A DNA stretch of 64,000 bases from Lepus europaeus (lineage: Eukaryota > Chordata > Mammalia > Lagomorpha > Leporidae): the NCBI RefSeq assembly GCF_033115175.1, contig NC_084840.1, forward strand, positions 78,135,179 to 78,199,178, given 5' to 3'. Of the stretch, positions 1 through 13,640 are shown piece by piece. Position 1 is the stretch's first letter. Each line of letters begins with the position of its first letter. The notes beneath the pieces were generated by a model that ran no database searches, was not told the origin of the DNA, and saw nothing but the letters and a program-made list of their open reading frames with translations. The position numbers were made by a program, and so were the translations under genes.

Positions 1-171
1 AAGGAACATATACGCCATGGCTTACCTTAAGAAAAGGAAAACCTCCACATGCATCATGTCCCCAAAGTCTAGAAGTACAGGGGAAAATCGATGTGTAAAC
101 ACAAATAGTTATATTTTTCAACTATCATCTTGTTTCTAGTAGAAATGTTTCCAGTAGAAAGTAGGAGTCCC

Positions 172-460
172 TGGGGCTGGCATTGTGACACAGTGGGTTA
201 AGCCCTGCCATCCCGTATGAGTACCGATTGGAGTCCTGGCTGCTTCACTTCTGGTCCAGCTTCCTGCTAGTGTGCCTGGAAAGGCAGTGGAAGATGGTCA
301 AGTGCTTGGGCCCCTGAAACCCACATAGGAGACCTGGAAGAAGCTCCTGGCTTCAGCCTGGCCTGGCCTGGCTACTGGGGCCATTTGTGGGGTGAACCAA
401 TGGATAGAAGACTTCTCTTTCTGTAACTTTACTTTTCAAGTAAATAAAGTAAATCTTTTT
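172..460 (+). repeat. CSINE (lagomorph C repeat)
   Basis: The copy begins with the family's GGGGCTGGCATTGTG-type head and carries the typical internal segment (aggcagtggaagatggtcaag, then agcttctggct-like wording). It ends in a T/C-rich stretch followed by a short A/T tail near 440-460. Copies of this family elsewhere in the window share the same order of blocks, so the assignment is firm. It is moderately diverged. Confidence 0.85.
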
Positions 461-465
461 AAAAT

Positions 466-813
466 TTTTATTTATTTACTTATTTAAAATTTATTTATTT
501 ATTTGAGAGGCAGTGTTACAGACAGAGAGAAGGGAGACGAAAGAGAGAAAGAGAGAGGGCTTCCATTCTCTGGTTCACTCGCCAGATGGTTGCAACAGCT
601 GGCCAGGCTGAAGCCAGAAGCCAGGAGCCTCCTCTGGGTCTCCCACGTGGGTACAGGGGCCCAAGCATTTGGGCCATCTTTTGCTGATTTTCCAGGCATA
701 TCAGCAGGGAGCTGGATTGGAAGTGCAGCAGCCAGGACTCAAATCTGTGCCCATGTGGGATGCCAGCACTGCAGGCAATGGCTTAACATGTTATGCCACA
801 ATGCTGGCCCCAG
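466..813 (-). repeat. CSINE, inverted relative to its neighbour
   Basis: Read on the minus strand, this has the CSINE head at about 813 (ggggccagcattgtggcat) and the tail (ttatttatttgaga reversed) near 490. It lies tail-to-tail with the plus-strand copy ending at 460, so the two form an inverted pair. Open frames here are translations of the SINE and have no independent support. Confidence 0.85.
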
Positions 814-1111
814 TAAAACAAATCTTAAAAAAAAAAGAAAGAAAATAGGTAATAATCTAGTGGTTATATTTTATGAAAGGCAATTCTTTTCTGTTTCCAG
901 ACTTTTTGTATTCCTATATGTCTTTAACTATATAATTCTCTGAATGAACATTTTTCATCTCTTGCCTTACCTGAAACTAGACTTGAATCTTAAAGATACA
1001 ATTGATTTGATGGCCCTAATACATGGAAGCAATTGATTTCCTCACAGTCAGAGGTAATTCAGGGTGAGAGGTAGTTTCTCTGTTCTTGTCACTTTCCAAC
1101 TTCATCTTCTT

Positions 1112-1440
1112 TTTTTTTTTTAAAGATTTATTTTGTTTATTTGAAAGAGAGTTACAGAAAGAGGTAGAAACAGAGAGAGAGGTCTTCCATCTGCCAGTTC
1201 ACTCCCCAGATGGCTGCAATGGCCGGAGCTGTGCTGATCCAAGCCAGGAGCCAATGGCTTCTTCTGGGTCTCCCACATGGGTGCAAGGGTCCAAGGACTT
1301 GGGTCATCTTCTACTTCTTTCCCAGGCCATAGCAGAGATCTGGATCAGAAGAGGAGCAGCCAGGACTAGAACTTGTGCCCATATGGGATGCCGGTGCTTC
1401 AGGCCAGGGCTTTACCCCACTGCGCCACAGTGCTACCCCC
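1112..1440 (-). repeat. CSINE with 16-bp target-site duplication
   Basis: A complete minus-strand C repeat. The 16 bases at 1096-1111 (ccaacttcatcttctt) recur exactly at 1441-1456, marking a target-site duplication from L1-type retroposition. The poly-T run after 1111 is the complement of the A tail. Confidence 0.92.
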
Positions 1441-1612
1441 CCAACTTCATCTTCTTATGCATCCTACTTGGGGCACAAGGGATGAAATTTTAATATCTCC
1501 TGTTTGCATCCTTTATTCTCATTTTGTTCTATGCATTTTGTTGAGTTTCTTGAAAACTTCCACCTCCATGATAGACAATTGATTGCTCTTCTTACCCTCA
1601 TGCATATTTCTT

Positions 1613-1955
1613 TTTTTTTTTTTAAGATTTATTTATTTATTTGAAAGAGTTACAAAGAGAGAGAAGGAGAGGCGGAGAGGGAGAGAGAGAGAGAGAGGTC
1701 TTCTATCTGCTGGTTCAATCCCCAGTTGGCTGCAACAGCCGGAGCTGCACCAATCCGAAGCCAGGAGCCAGAAGTTTCTTCTAGGTTTCCCACATGGGTG
1801 CAGGGGCCCAAGGACTTGGGCCATCTTCTACTGCTTTTCCAGGCCATAGCAGAGAGTTGGACCGGAAATGGAGCAGCCGAGACTAGAACCTGCACCCATT
1901 TGGGATGCTGGCACTGCAGGCAGCGGCTTTACCACTATGCCAAAGCGCCAGCCCC
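1613..1955 (-). repeat. CSINE with target-site duplication
   Basis: A minus-strand C repeat with a GA-rich stretch (about 1655-1700). It is flanked by catgcatatttctt at 1599-1612 and catgcatacttctt at 1956-1969 (13 of 14 matching). Overlapping open frames are SINE translations. Confidence 0.9.
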
Positions 1956-1969
1956 CATGCATACTTCTT

Positions 1970-4669
<2,700 letters not shown>

Positions 4670-5012
4670 GTGGACATTTGGCCTAGCAGTTAAAATGTCT
4701 ATTTGGATGCCAGCATCCCATGGTGGACTGTCTGGCTTCCTGTCCTGACTACTTTCAGCATTCCCACTAATTGCTAATGTGCACCCTGGGAAATAGCAGG
4801 TGATGGCTCTAACAGTTGGGTTCCTGAGACCCATTTTGGAGAGCATGAGTGGGTTCCCAGCTCCTACCTTTGACTGGGCCTAGCCCTAGCCATTGAGGGC
4901 AATTGGGGGAGTGAACCAGCAGAAGAGAATGCTCTCTCTCTCTCCCTCTCCCCATTCTCCCTTTCCCACTTCCTCATCCACTTGCTCTAAATTAAATAAA
5001 TTTTTTAAAATA
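4670..5012 (+). repeat. Old, diverged CSINE
   Basis: This copy keeps the block order of a C repeat: a head near 4675 (ttggcctagcagttaaaatg), then gatgccagcatcccatggt, then a gtgaaccagcagaagag motif, a CT-rich run (4932-4975) and a taaattaaataaatttttt tail. It is more decayed than other copies. The middle is partly rearranged. Confidence 0.7.
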
Positions 5013-5145
5013 AGAATTAAACAGACATAACATTTACCTTGATAGATTGATTCAAGGGGTTCTCAGTTGAAATTATTTTCTTTATGGGAGTACCATCAGT
5101 TTCACTAAAAACTCAGTGTAACATGGTAATCACAGATTCATTTCT

Positions 5146-5194
5146 TCCGAGATCAGACGAGATCAGGCGCATTCAGAGTGGTATGGCCATAGAC
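5146..5194 (-). pseudogene. 5S rRNA retropseudogene, 5' half only, tailless
   Basis: On the minus strand this reads as nucleotides 1 to about 49 of vertebrate 5S rRNA, beginning GTCTATGGCCATACCAC and stopping just after the GATCTCGGA block. About four positions differ from the functional sequence, all C to T on the RNA strand. It is flanked by a near-perfect 15-bp direct repeat (cacagattcatttct at 5131-5145; cacagattcgtttct at 5195-5209). There is no A tail, and the 3' half with the internal promoter C box is absent, so it cannot be a functional 5S gene. The last bases of the first repeat (ct) could also be 5S nucleotides 50-51, a small microhomology at the RNA 3' end. Confidence 0.88.
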
Positions 5195-5455
5195 CACAGA
5201 TTCGTTTCTAATAATGCAGATGTAAATATTGCCCAGACTATTCTGAAAAATAGCAGCAAGAATGGAGAAAAGGGCTTTGGAAATGTAATGGGCATTACAA
5301 TACTGAGTATTTCATAGGGAAAGAAGTGCAAGTAGTTCAGTACTGATGCACGAAACAGACCATGCAATTGGACACAATGAAAAACCAGAAACAAAAAAAA
5401 ATTGAGAAGTTAAGGTAAAATAAAGTGTTAAAAATTAAAGTTCTTAGATGTTATA

Positions 5456-5756
5456 CCATACTACAAAATCAATATGCCTGCGGTGCCCGGCATCCCTTAC
5501 TAGTGCCAGTTCCTGTCTGGGCTGCTCCACTCAGTCCAGCTTTTTGCTTATGGCCTGGGAAAGCAGTGGAGGATGGCCCGGATGCTTGAAGTCCTGCAGC
5601 CAGTGGGAGACCTGGAAGAAGCTCCTGGCTCCTGGCTTCGGATCAGTCCAGGTCTGGCCGTTGGGGCCATTTGAGAAAAGAACCAGCACGTCGAAGAATC
5701 TGTGTGTTCCTCTCTCTGTAACTCTACCTCTCAAATAGATAAACAAATAAAACAAA
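5456..5756 (+). repeat. CSINE with degenerate target-site duplication
   Basis: Plus-strand C repeat: the cctgcggtgcccggcatccc block near 5477, the agcagtggaggatggcc block near 5562, and a tctgtaactctacctctcaaat end near 5720 with an A-rich tail. It is flanked by ttcttagatgttata (5441) and ttcttaaatgctata (5758). The 5' head is shortened. Confidence 0.82.
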
Positions 5757-6219
5757 ATTCTTAAATGCTATAGAATATTATAAAATAAATACACGTTGGT
5801 TAAAGATTCAAATGGGCGGAAATAACAATAAAACAGCAAAAGTAAAGAGGAGGTAAATGTAAGCTGGACCTGCAGAAATGGGTTTTCGTTTCTTTTGGAA
5901 AATGGGCATTGATTTCGTTTAAGTGTGCAGGTGATAACACCTATGGCCACCATCTCTGCAGTCATGAAAACAGCCTTTTGTGTCTGCATCTGCTCAATTC
6001 CCACGGAGAGTAGCAGGCACCCAGAGGCCGGTGGAAGGGAAATGAACTGAGGGATGAGGAGATTAGAGACGGATTTTCAGAGGCATTTGAGGCCTTCAGG
6101 ATCCTCAAGTTTCTTGCTACTCTCGTCCAAGTCGTGTGCAAAGTCTGTCTTCCTACAGTCTTTCATTCTTCAAAAGTCCCGACCCTCAGCCAAAACCCCA
6201 TGAAGTTGCAAGGCAGCTG

Positions 6220-6845
6220 GGATTTCGGACGCTTGGGACTTGCACACGCGCGCTGAGAACTCAAGGTCTCCGCCCTCTGAGGCGCTCCTGGGCTCTGGTC
6301 TTTCTGAGGTGAGACGCTGGTGACCGCGGAGCTGCGCTGTGGAGCCACGGTGGCCTGACAGATCGGTTCAGGTTTATTTATTTTTTTTTGGGTGGGGAGG
6401 GGTGTGCTAAAGAGGTGGCGAAAGTCGCCCTCTGGAGCGTGGAAAACATTTTTTTCTTGGGCAACCAAGAAGAGACAGGGACTCCTGAAGTCTCGGTTCA
6501 AGTTCCGCACTCGGGCCAAGAACCTCGGGGAGAGCCACGAGGCGGCCACAGACCGGCACACACGGAAAATGCAGCACTTCTTGGCGATGCAGCCAAGCAG
6601 ACTGCACAGCGGAGAGGGGAGGAACAGGTCCCGGGGCTTGCGGGCTGGCGGCGACGGCGGCCGGCTGTGAGAAGCGCTCCCCTCCCAGGCTCTCCCGAGG
6701 CCGCGGATGCCCGCCGGGCGTCTGCCGCAGGCTTCTCGGCACCCCTGGGACAGGGCCCCTGAGCGCTCCACGGTCCCTGTGAGCAGAGGACCGAAACCAG
6801 CTCCAGCAAGTGTCCGAGCTGCTTCCCACTCCCCTTCCGGGAGCA
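6220..6845. promoter_or_regulatory. Orphan CpG island
   Basis: A roughly 600-base stretch that is visibly GC-rich with dozens of CpG dinucleotides, in an otherwise AT-rich, CpG-poor window. Density is highest at 6500-6740. Long open frames on both strands (for example 277 codons on the minus strand, 6163-6996) are what GC-rich DNA gives by chance. The predicted proteins are low-complexity, rich in Pro, Arg and Ser, and match no family I know. The minus frame even runs into L1 sequence after 6962. Best call: a CpG island that may be a promoter or an unrecognised first exon. Confidence 0.5.
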
Positions 6846-6961
6846 CCTTATAAACCACTGAAAGGGACGTACCCAAAGAATTACGGCTTATACAGCTGTT
6901 TATGTTCCAAACCACGCTGTTGTGCACAGCACAGAAGAGGGCGTGCTGAGAGAATTTCTGT

Positions 6962-8745
6962 TTGTTAAGGAAGGTCTTTATTTCAACTTTATTCATAAAT
7001 GAGAGCTTTGCAAGGTACTGTATTCTGGGCTGACAGGTTTTTTTTTTTTTTTTTTTTTTTCTCTCTCTTAAGACTTGGACTATCTCTCCAGTCTGCCCTA
7101 GTCTGTAAGGTTTCTAGTGAGAAATCAGCTGTGCGTCAACTGGAGATCCTGTGAAAATGATCTGGCCTTTCTCTCATGTACATTTTAGGATATTTTCTTT
7201 GTTTCACTCCTGAAAGTTTGCAATGTGCCATGGTGAAGTTCAGTTCATTTTTTTTTTATCATTTTCTTTTTTTGTTTTATTTAAGTTACATAAGTTTCAT
7301 ATATTTCATATATACAGATTTAGGAATCTAGTGGGACATCCTGCCCACATTCCAACCCTTCCTCCACCTCCCTGTTAGATTCCCTGATCATGTCTATTAG
7401 GATTTCTATGTGCTTCTTGTACTGGGATGTCCCTTTCTTTGTCCAAATTAAGGAAGTTTTCTGTTGTTATTTCACTGATTTGGCCTTCTAATCCATTCTC
7501 TTTCCACACATTCAGAACTCCTAAGACCTATATGTTGATTCATTCGATAGTATCCCATAAATCTTGACCAGTTTTTAATTTTTCTAGCATTCTTTTTCTT
7601 TTTGGTCTGAGATATTTTGTTATTTTTCTTCTAGCTCATATACTCTTTCTTCTGCCTTACTAAGTCTGTTGTTAATAGTTTCTGCTGTATTTTTTGACAT
7701 TTTGAATTCTCCATTTCTAACATATCAATTAGATTTTTCTTTAAAATCTCAATCTCATCAGAAAATTTTCCATCCATGTCATGTATGGATTTTCTTTAGT
7801 CATGAATTTGCTTCTCATTGCTTCTGAATAATCCTGTGATCATTTTTTTGAATTCCATTTCGAGCATTTCATCAATATCTTTGTCTTCACATTCTAATAT
7901 TGAAGTGTTTTTACATTCCTTTTGGCAGAATCATGTTATCTTCATTATTCTTGTTTCTTGAATTTATGTATTAATTTTCATGCATTTATGGAATTACTTG
8001 TTGGTTTTCTCCTCTAACACATTTTATGTGTGAACTATGCCTCTGTGGCTTAATGTAATGTCTGCTATTTCAATGAAAATCTAGAAGCATGTGCTTGGTG
8101 TGGCCAGGCAGTTCTACTCAGTGCTCAGGGTGAAGTGAGAATCCAGGGTGACACCCACGTTGGGTGTGGTAGATCTCCATTGGCGAAATCACAGCCTCAC
8201 CTCTTGTCACCCAAGGTGATCAATGCTCAGGGTTAGCCCCCAGTGTATACAACCCTCACCCACGCTGGCACATGAACCACACAAAAGATCTGTGCAGTCC
8301 TCAGTGTGACCAGGGGACCCTTTGCAACGAACTACCCCAGGTGATCAGGGATCTCTGATGTGAGACACAGGGATTGCCCAGAGAATCAACTATACCTCAC
8401 ACCGTACCATGCAGTCACAGAATTCACACAATCACAGCACTCAAGGTCCTCATAACCACAGGGTCCAGAAGATATGCTCAGCCCTGGGAGCTTGCACCTT
8501 CCATAGAGAGTGCGGATCCAAAAAGTTCTCAGAGCCAGCTATTTGTGGGTGCCCTACCTTGGCAGTTTGGGCCCTAGAGCTTATGATATATTGAGAGGAT
8601 AGAGGCACCTCACAATCCTATGTGGGTGCCTAGCACCCTGTAAAACCTTTTGGCTAGATTCAAAGTCAGTGGGGGAACACAGTATTTTTCCTCTGCTAAT
8701 ATCTCCTTGTCTCAGGCACACACTGGAGCCACCACAGCCTTTTTT
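6962..8745 (-). mobile_element. Old L1: ORF1 and 5' UTR remnant
   Basis: On the minus strand, 6962-8000 aligns block by block with the L1 ORF1 seen at 25140-26201, for example the segments giving 'ttcataaatgagagctttgcaagg' and 'agaaatcagctgtgcgtcaactggagatcct'. It is far more diverged and has a poly-T run at 7039-7060. Upstream (8000-8745) is the matching 5' UTR. A short stretch at about 7250-7375, reading like an old L1 3' end, appears to be nested inside ORF1. No intact frame remains and ORF2 is missing. Confidence 0.75.
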
Positions 8746-8766
8746 GTGTCAAAATGGCACTTTCTC

Positions 8767-9078
8767 ATGGACATCACTGTGACTTAGCAGCTTAAACCAC
8801 TGTCTGCACAGCTCGCATCTGATATCAACTCCAATTCAAATCCTAGCTAGTCCACTTCTGACCCAGCTCCCTGCTAATGCTCTGGGAAAGCAGTGGAGGA
8901 TGGCCTAAGTGCTCGGGCCCCTGCCCCTGTATTGGAGACCCAGATGAAGCTCTTGACTCCCAGGATTGGCTTAATCAAATTTTGCCCATTCTCACCATTT
9001 GGAAGTGAAACAGGAAGATCCCTTTCTCTCTGTCTCTCCCTCTCTCTGGGGCTTTCAAATAAATAAATCTGTTTTTTT
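8767..9078 (+). repeat. CSINE with target-site duplication
   Basis: Plus-strand C repeat ending in tttcaaataaataaatctg. It is flanked by aaaatggcactttctc (8751-8766) and aaaatggcatcttctc (9079-9094), 14 of 16 matching. It inserted at the edge of the old L1 5' UTR to its left. Confidence 0.88.
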
Positions 9079-9510
9079 AAAATGGCATCTTCTCTCTGCC
9101 AGGTGTGAGGTGTGTTTTTTCAGAGATGAGGTGAAAGAAACCTGCTTCTTTGGCTGGATTAAGTGGCTACCCTCTCCCCCGCTCACTCTCCAGGCTGGAC
9201 TCAAAGGAAGTGGGGTCTGAAAGGCTCTCCCTCTGACAATATCACAAATGGCATGGGCTGCCACAGAATGCTTTTACCTCTCACTTCAAAGCTGTCATCT
9301 CCTCCAGCTCCCAGCTGTGGGTATCGTGTGTGGTGTCCATGCTTGTTGCTATGCACCCGCAACTTCCGCATTGCTTCATAGCCTCTTCCTTCTGTAGCAT
9401 TTCCACCACAAACTTCCTTCCAACTCTCCCTGGGAATGTACTTCCTCTGTTTGTCTTCTACTATTTTCCCTTGATCAAAAATAGCACATCTTTTCCCTAT
9501 TCATCCATCT

Positions 9511-9736
9511 TAGAATCTCCCCTATGACACACCATTCTGTTTGATAAATTAGTTGGAGAAATTCTATTTTACCAGAAAGATTCATAAGTAATGGAGTATT
9601 ACACTGTAGCGAAAATTTTAGACTAGAATCTCCCCTATGACACACCATTCCATTTGATAAATTAGTAGGAGAAATTCAATTTTACCAGAAAGATTCAGAA
9701 GTAATGGAGTATTACATTCTAGCAAAAAGTTTAGAC
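9511..9736. repeat. Tandem duplication, 113-bp unit x 2
   Basis: Unit 1 (9511-9623) and unit 2 (9624-9736) both begin tagaatctcccctatgacac and both end ttagac, with about ten differences over 113 bases. The unit is not a repeat I recognise. The duplication is local and fairly recent. Confidence 0.9.
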
Positions 9737-10443
9737 ACGGGATCCTTAAACTTTAGAGAGTCAGTGAGATTGCAACTCATAAATGTTATCCATAGCCAGA
9801 GACAAAATTAGAGGGCTACAAGTCCTAGCATTTCTGTGGCCTGTTTAACTTTGGTTGCTTCATTTAGCAACCTATGCGTGGGCAAGAGAGAAAAACAACA
9901 AATATATTTACCTCACCCTAGTTAAAAATATATTTGTCTGCTTTGTCTCTAATTACTCAGATGTGTTCTCTTACACAGGTATGAGATTTCCGAATGATTT
10001 GTTAACATATTTTTATATTTCTTTCCTCTCAAGATCTCCAAAAATGAACTAGTTGATAACAGTGTCTCTGGTGTTGAGCTTATTGTCTGATTTGAAAGGG
10101 ATGAGGAGCTTTGTCAAAGGTGTCAAAGATGGCCAGCAGGGGGCACCAGACCATCCACCTGTGCAAATCCTGCTCTACTTTTTCCCCAAAAGTCAAGGTC
10201 TCAAATAGCCAGCTTGAGTGGAGGTTACAGCCAAATAGAATGGCTTGCTCCCAAAGATTTGTGAGTCCCATAATTTCTTCATGAGATCATCTACAGTCTA
10301 GAGTACTTCTTGGTATTTTTGTCATTCATGTCTCAAGGATGTTTCCCTGCTGACAATATCAGTGAGAAAGAAGAGTTCAGGAAAGAAAAAGGCCAAGTAG
10401 ATAACCCTGAATTTCCTAAAGCTGCTTTCACAATCACTTTATG
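9737..10443. other. No gene recognised
   Basis: AT-rich, no repeat family recognised by eye and no convincing coding sequence. Confidence 0.4.
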
Positions 10444-10757
10444 TTTTTTTGTTAAGATTTATTTATTTATTCAAAAGGAAGAGTTACAGAGAGAAAGGGA
10501 GAAAGGGAGATCTTCCATCTGCTGATTTACTCCCCAAATGGTTGCAGTGGCCAGGGTCAGGCTGAAGCCAGGAGCTTCATCTGGGTATCCTACATATGTG
10601 AAGGGGCCTAAGTACTTAGGCCTTCCTCTGCTGCTGTCTCTGATGGATTATCAGGTTGTTAGATCACAAGTGGAGCACCCAGGTTTGAACCATTATCCAT
10701 ATAGGATTTTGGTTTGCAGGTAGGGTCTTAACCTGATATACCACAACACCATTCCCC
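10444..10757 (-). repeat. CSINE
   Basis: Minus-strand C repeat: an A-tail complement at 10444-10470 (tttttttgttaagatttatttatttatt), a GA-rich stretch, the caggagcttcatctgggtatcc block, and the head at about 10757. Moderately diverged. Confidence 0.85.
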
Positions 10758-11659
10758 GCTGTTAATTTCCTATCTGCTTGCCCTCTAACATAAGGTTAGC
10801 AGTCTGAGTGGGAATTGGCAAGATTGCTAATGTCACTGCAATTCTTGGCGTGAGTGTGAGCATGTGTGTGCAGGTATTTTATTCAAGGCCCAAGTAGTGT
10901 TGATACTCATCGTGCCCTGTCATGTCTGGTTTGCTTTAGTAACAACCTCTCACTCTTAAATTGATTTTTCTAAACAAGATGTTGCATAAAACAGAGGATG
11001 GATAGAGAGAAAGAGGGCATGGAGAAACCTGCTTGGTGATGAAACTGGTACACTTCTTCTCCTGGAGCTTTGTGTGAAATGGGAACTTCAGCACAAGGTC
11101 ACATAAACACAGGCAGGGAGGTGAATGGGCAGTTAGTTGGTGTGGTCACCATAGATACTTCTCAAGGGTAAAGAGGATCAGGGCAGGACTTTCTAATGTG
11201 GCAGGGCCAGGGAAGCAGCCTGCTTGCTTGGATCTAGTGGGATTTGGAAGTATTATGAAGAAATGGTGTGGCTTCAGTCTGCTATAAGGCTCTTGAGATA
11301 AGACCCTCCACATGCCAGTATATGGAGAAATAGGGAGTAGATAACTGTTAGTTGCTATTTTACTGGAGCATAGAATACTTCAACCAAACAGATACCTAAT
11401 GTAGCTATATGTTTTAAGGACTCTTGGCTAGGTGCTCCATGTGTATGCACACTGAGTCTTATGGAGCCATTTTGTGACCTTGCAAGCTCAACCATACTGA
11501 AGACAGCTTGAACACTGGCTGGAGTTTCCAAGCTGAGGCTCCCAGATTCCTTTTGCCCAGGCTTATATCTACCTTCTATAATTCTAGCTCTTACTGTTCC
11601 AAAGGGCGGTAATGAGGCAGCTTCCCTGGGCCTTTGATTCCATGTTGGTCTGTATTCAT
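10758..11659. other. No gene recognised
   Basis: A 103-codon minus-strand open frame (11355-11666) runs into the LTR remnant to its right and resembles no known protein. I consider it a chance frame. Confidence 0.4.
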
Positions 11660-12040
11660 TTGCCATGATAACAAAGTAGTACCAGAGATGGTAGCTTAAA
11701 AACAGAAACTGATTTTGCCTAGAAGTCCAAGGTCAGGGTTTTAGCAGGGCTAGTTGCTTCTGAAGGCTCTTAGAAAAAGGTCTGTATCAAGCCTCTCTCC
11801 TTGTCCTGCAGTTGGCCATCTCCCTGTGTCTCCACATGGGCTTCCTTCTATGCAAATCTCTGAATCCAAATCTCCTCCTTTAATAAGAACATTCATGTTA
11901 CAATCGGGCTTACCTTAACTTATAAATAATTGCATTTGCAATGACTCTGTTTTCAATTACAGTGACATTCAGAGGCCTGGATGGTTAGGACATCAACATA
12001 GGAATTTGCTATTGGGCACAACTCAACCAGTAATGTTCCA
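11660..12040 (-). mobile_element. MaLR-type (MLT1-like) LTR remnant
   Basis: Read on the plus strand it has the order of a reversed MLT1 LTR: atgataacaaagtagtacc, then ggtagcttaaaaacagaaact, agtccaaggtcagggttttagcagggc, ctccctgtgtctccacatggg, and gaggcctggatggttaggacatcaacatagg. This is an ancient non-autonomous LTR family. The diverged sequence limits boundary accuracy. Confidence 0.65.
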
Positions 12041-13289
12041 TGAAAGAAACCATCTAAAAGGAAAAAAAAGACCAAAAGAAGACTTCTAAGAGGGGAAGAG
12101 ATCTACCTTCTGACATTAGCTACAAGTTTGTAAGTTCTCTTTCTCTCTCATGCAAGGCTCCACCCCAAGTCACACTGTTATACACCCTGGTGGGAAGTGG
12201 ACTAAAAGAGGGAGCTACTCAGCCTGTGGCTTGAGTATGACTCTGTTATAGATGAGGATGCAAGAATGTGAGCATCATTCATCAAGCAAATATAGATTAG
12301 ATGCCCGCTACATACCCAGTCCTTCTCCATAAAAAATGCTTGCCCTAATGAAACTTGCCTTCTAGTGGCAGAAGGCAGAAATAAACAATAAACATAATAA
12401 ACAAATGATAGATTAATAGAATGTGCAATTGTAGATGGAGAAAGACCAACCTGAGAGGGTCAGATGTGAGCAAAAATTGGAAGGTGAGAGGGAGTTGGTC
12501 TTGTATGTTCTGCCGGGGCATGGGAGGAGCCTTTGCCAGCTGCACCAGATAGCAGCAGCTTCAGGAGGCCTCTATGGCTAGAGGGAAGGGAGGTGCAGGA
12601 AAGGAGGTCAGAAATGTGATGGGAGAAGGGTCACGTCGATCCTTATGGACTTGAATTAGCTGAGTGTGTTGAAGCAGGGTTTTGAGCTAAGCAGCAACAT
12701 TTTTGTCTGACACGCTTGTGGAGGCTCACCTTGGATAGTCTGGAGGACAGACTCCAGATGCTGAGGGTGAAAGCAAGAGAACAGTTGAGAGGCAGTTACA
12801 GCATTGCAGAGGAGTGGTGCCATGGTTTGGTGCCAAATGGCAGCAGTAGAGGTGGTTCTTCGCTTGAACCAGTCATCCTTACCGCAGTTTCTTACTTCCA
12901 AGGCCTTGAGCCAAAATTGCCTGACTGCATCCTCCTTCAGAATGCCTTGTTCTGGCCCTCAACCAAGATCTGACTCGTACCATCTAAAGCGAGTTACTGT
13001 GGTTTGCCCTTCTAGTCACTGCTGAAGAGCCATCTCTCCTTTCCAAAGCTGAAGTTGTACCAGGGGTAGCATTCTTGTTACAATATTGTAGGAGTACTTA
13101 AGGAAATCCCATTTCATTCGTAACCTAAGCTAAGGCAGTTATGAGCTCCTGGACTAACCCAATAATACTGTTTTGTTTTGCTGTTGTCAACCATCACATA
13201 AAACTTTGTTGTAGCCACTATTCTTAATGCATGGCTCTTGAGCTATGGACAAGAAAGTTTCCTGTGCACATGTCTGTTGCTGTAGCAGC
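12041..13289. other. No gene recognised
   Basis: The stretch 12250-12420 (cattcatcaagcaaatatag ... gccctaatgaaacttgcctt ... aataaacaataaac) reads like an ancient interspersed repeat of the MIR/L2 era, as does 28090-28200. The rest has only short frames. Confidence 0.4.
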
Positions 13290-13640
13290 TCTTGGTCTCT
13301 CCATTGTGTGGGATCTTCTGTTGGAACAACAAAAATTAGTCTTCTCACAGTTCTAGAGGCTGGATGCTGAGACCGTGGTGTGAGCATGTCTGGTTCCTTC
13401 TAAGGCCATTCTCCTTGACTAGCAGGTGGCTGTCTTCTCCCTGAGTCCTCACCTAGCTTCCCTTCTGTGTGACTGGGTTCTAACCTCCTCTCATAAGGAT
13501 ACCAGTCATATTGGATTAGGTCCACCAAATTACCTGCTTTTAATTTAATTACTTCTTTCAAAAGCCTTATCTCCAGGTAGTCACATTCTGAAGTGTACCA
13601 GGGAATGTGAATTTAGGGGTGTGGTTTCCAGCCTGGAACA
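13290..13640 (-). mobile_element. MaLR-type (MLT1-like) LTR remnant
   Basis: Same block order as the remnant at 11660: cttctcacagttctagaggctgg, then ctcataaggataccagtcat, attggattaggtccacc, ttatctccaggtagtcacattctga. A second, independent remnant of the same LTR superfamily. Confidence 0.65.

Noticed and set aside
1086-1849. Several open frames of 80-135 codons
   Set aside because: All are translations of CSINE copies, with the same peptide words appearing in unrelated copies elsewhere in the window.
5144-5195. Functional 5S rRNA gene
   Set aside because: Only the first ~49 nucleotides are present; most of the internal promoter and the terminator are missing.
6163-6996. 277-codon minus-strand open frame
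   Set aside because: It lies in a CpG island where stop codons are rare, has low-complexity Pro/Arg/Ser composition, overlaps equally long frames on the other strand, and its start runs into L1 ORF1 sequence.
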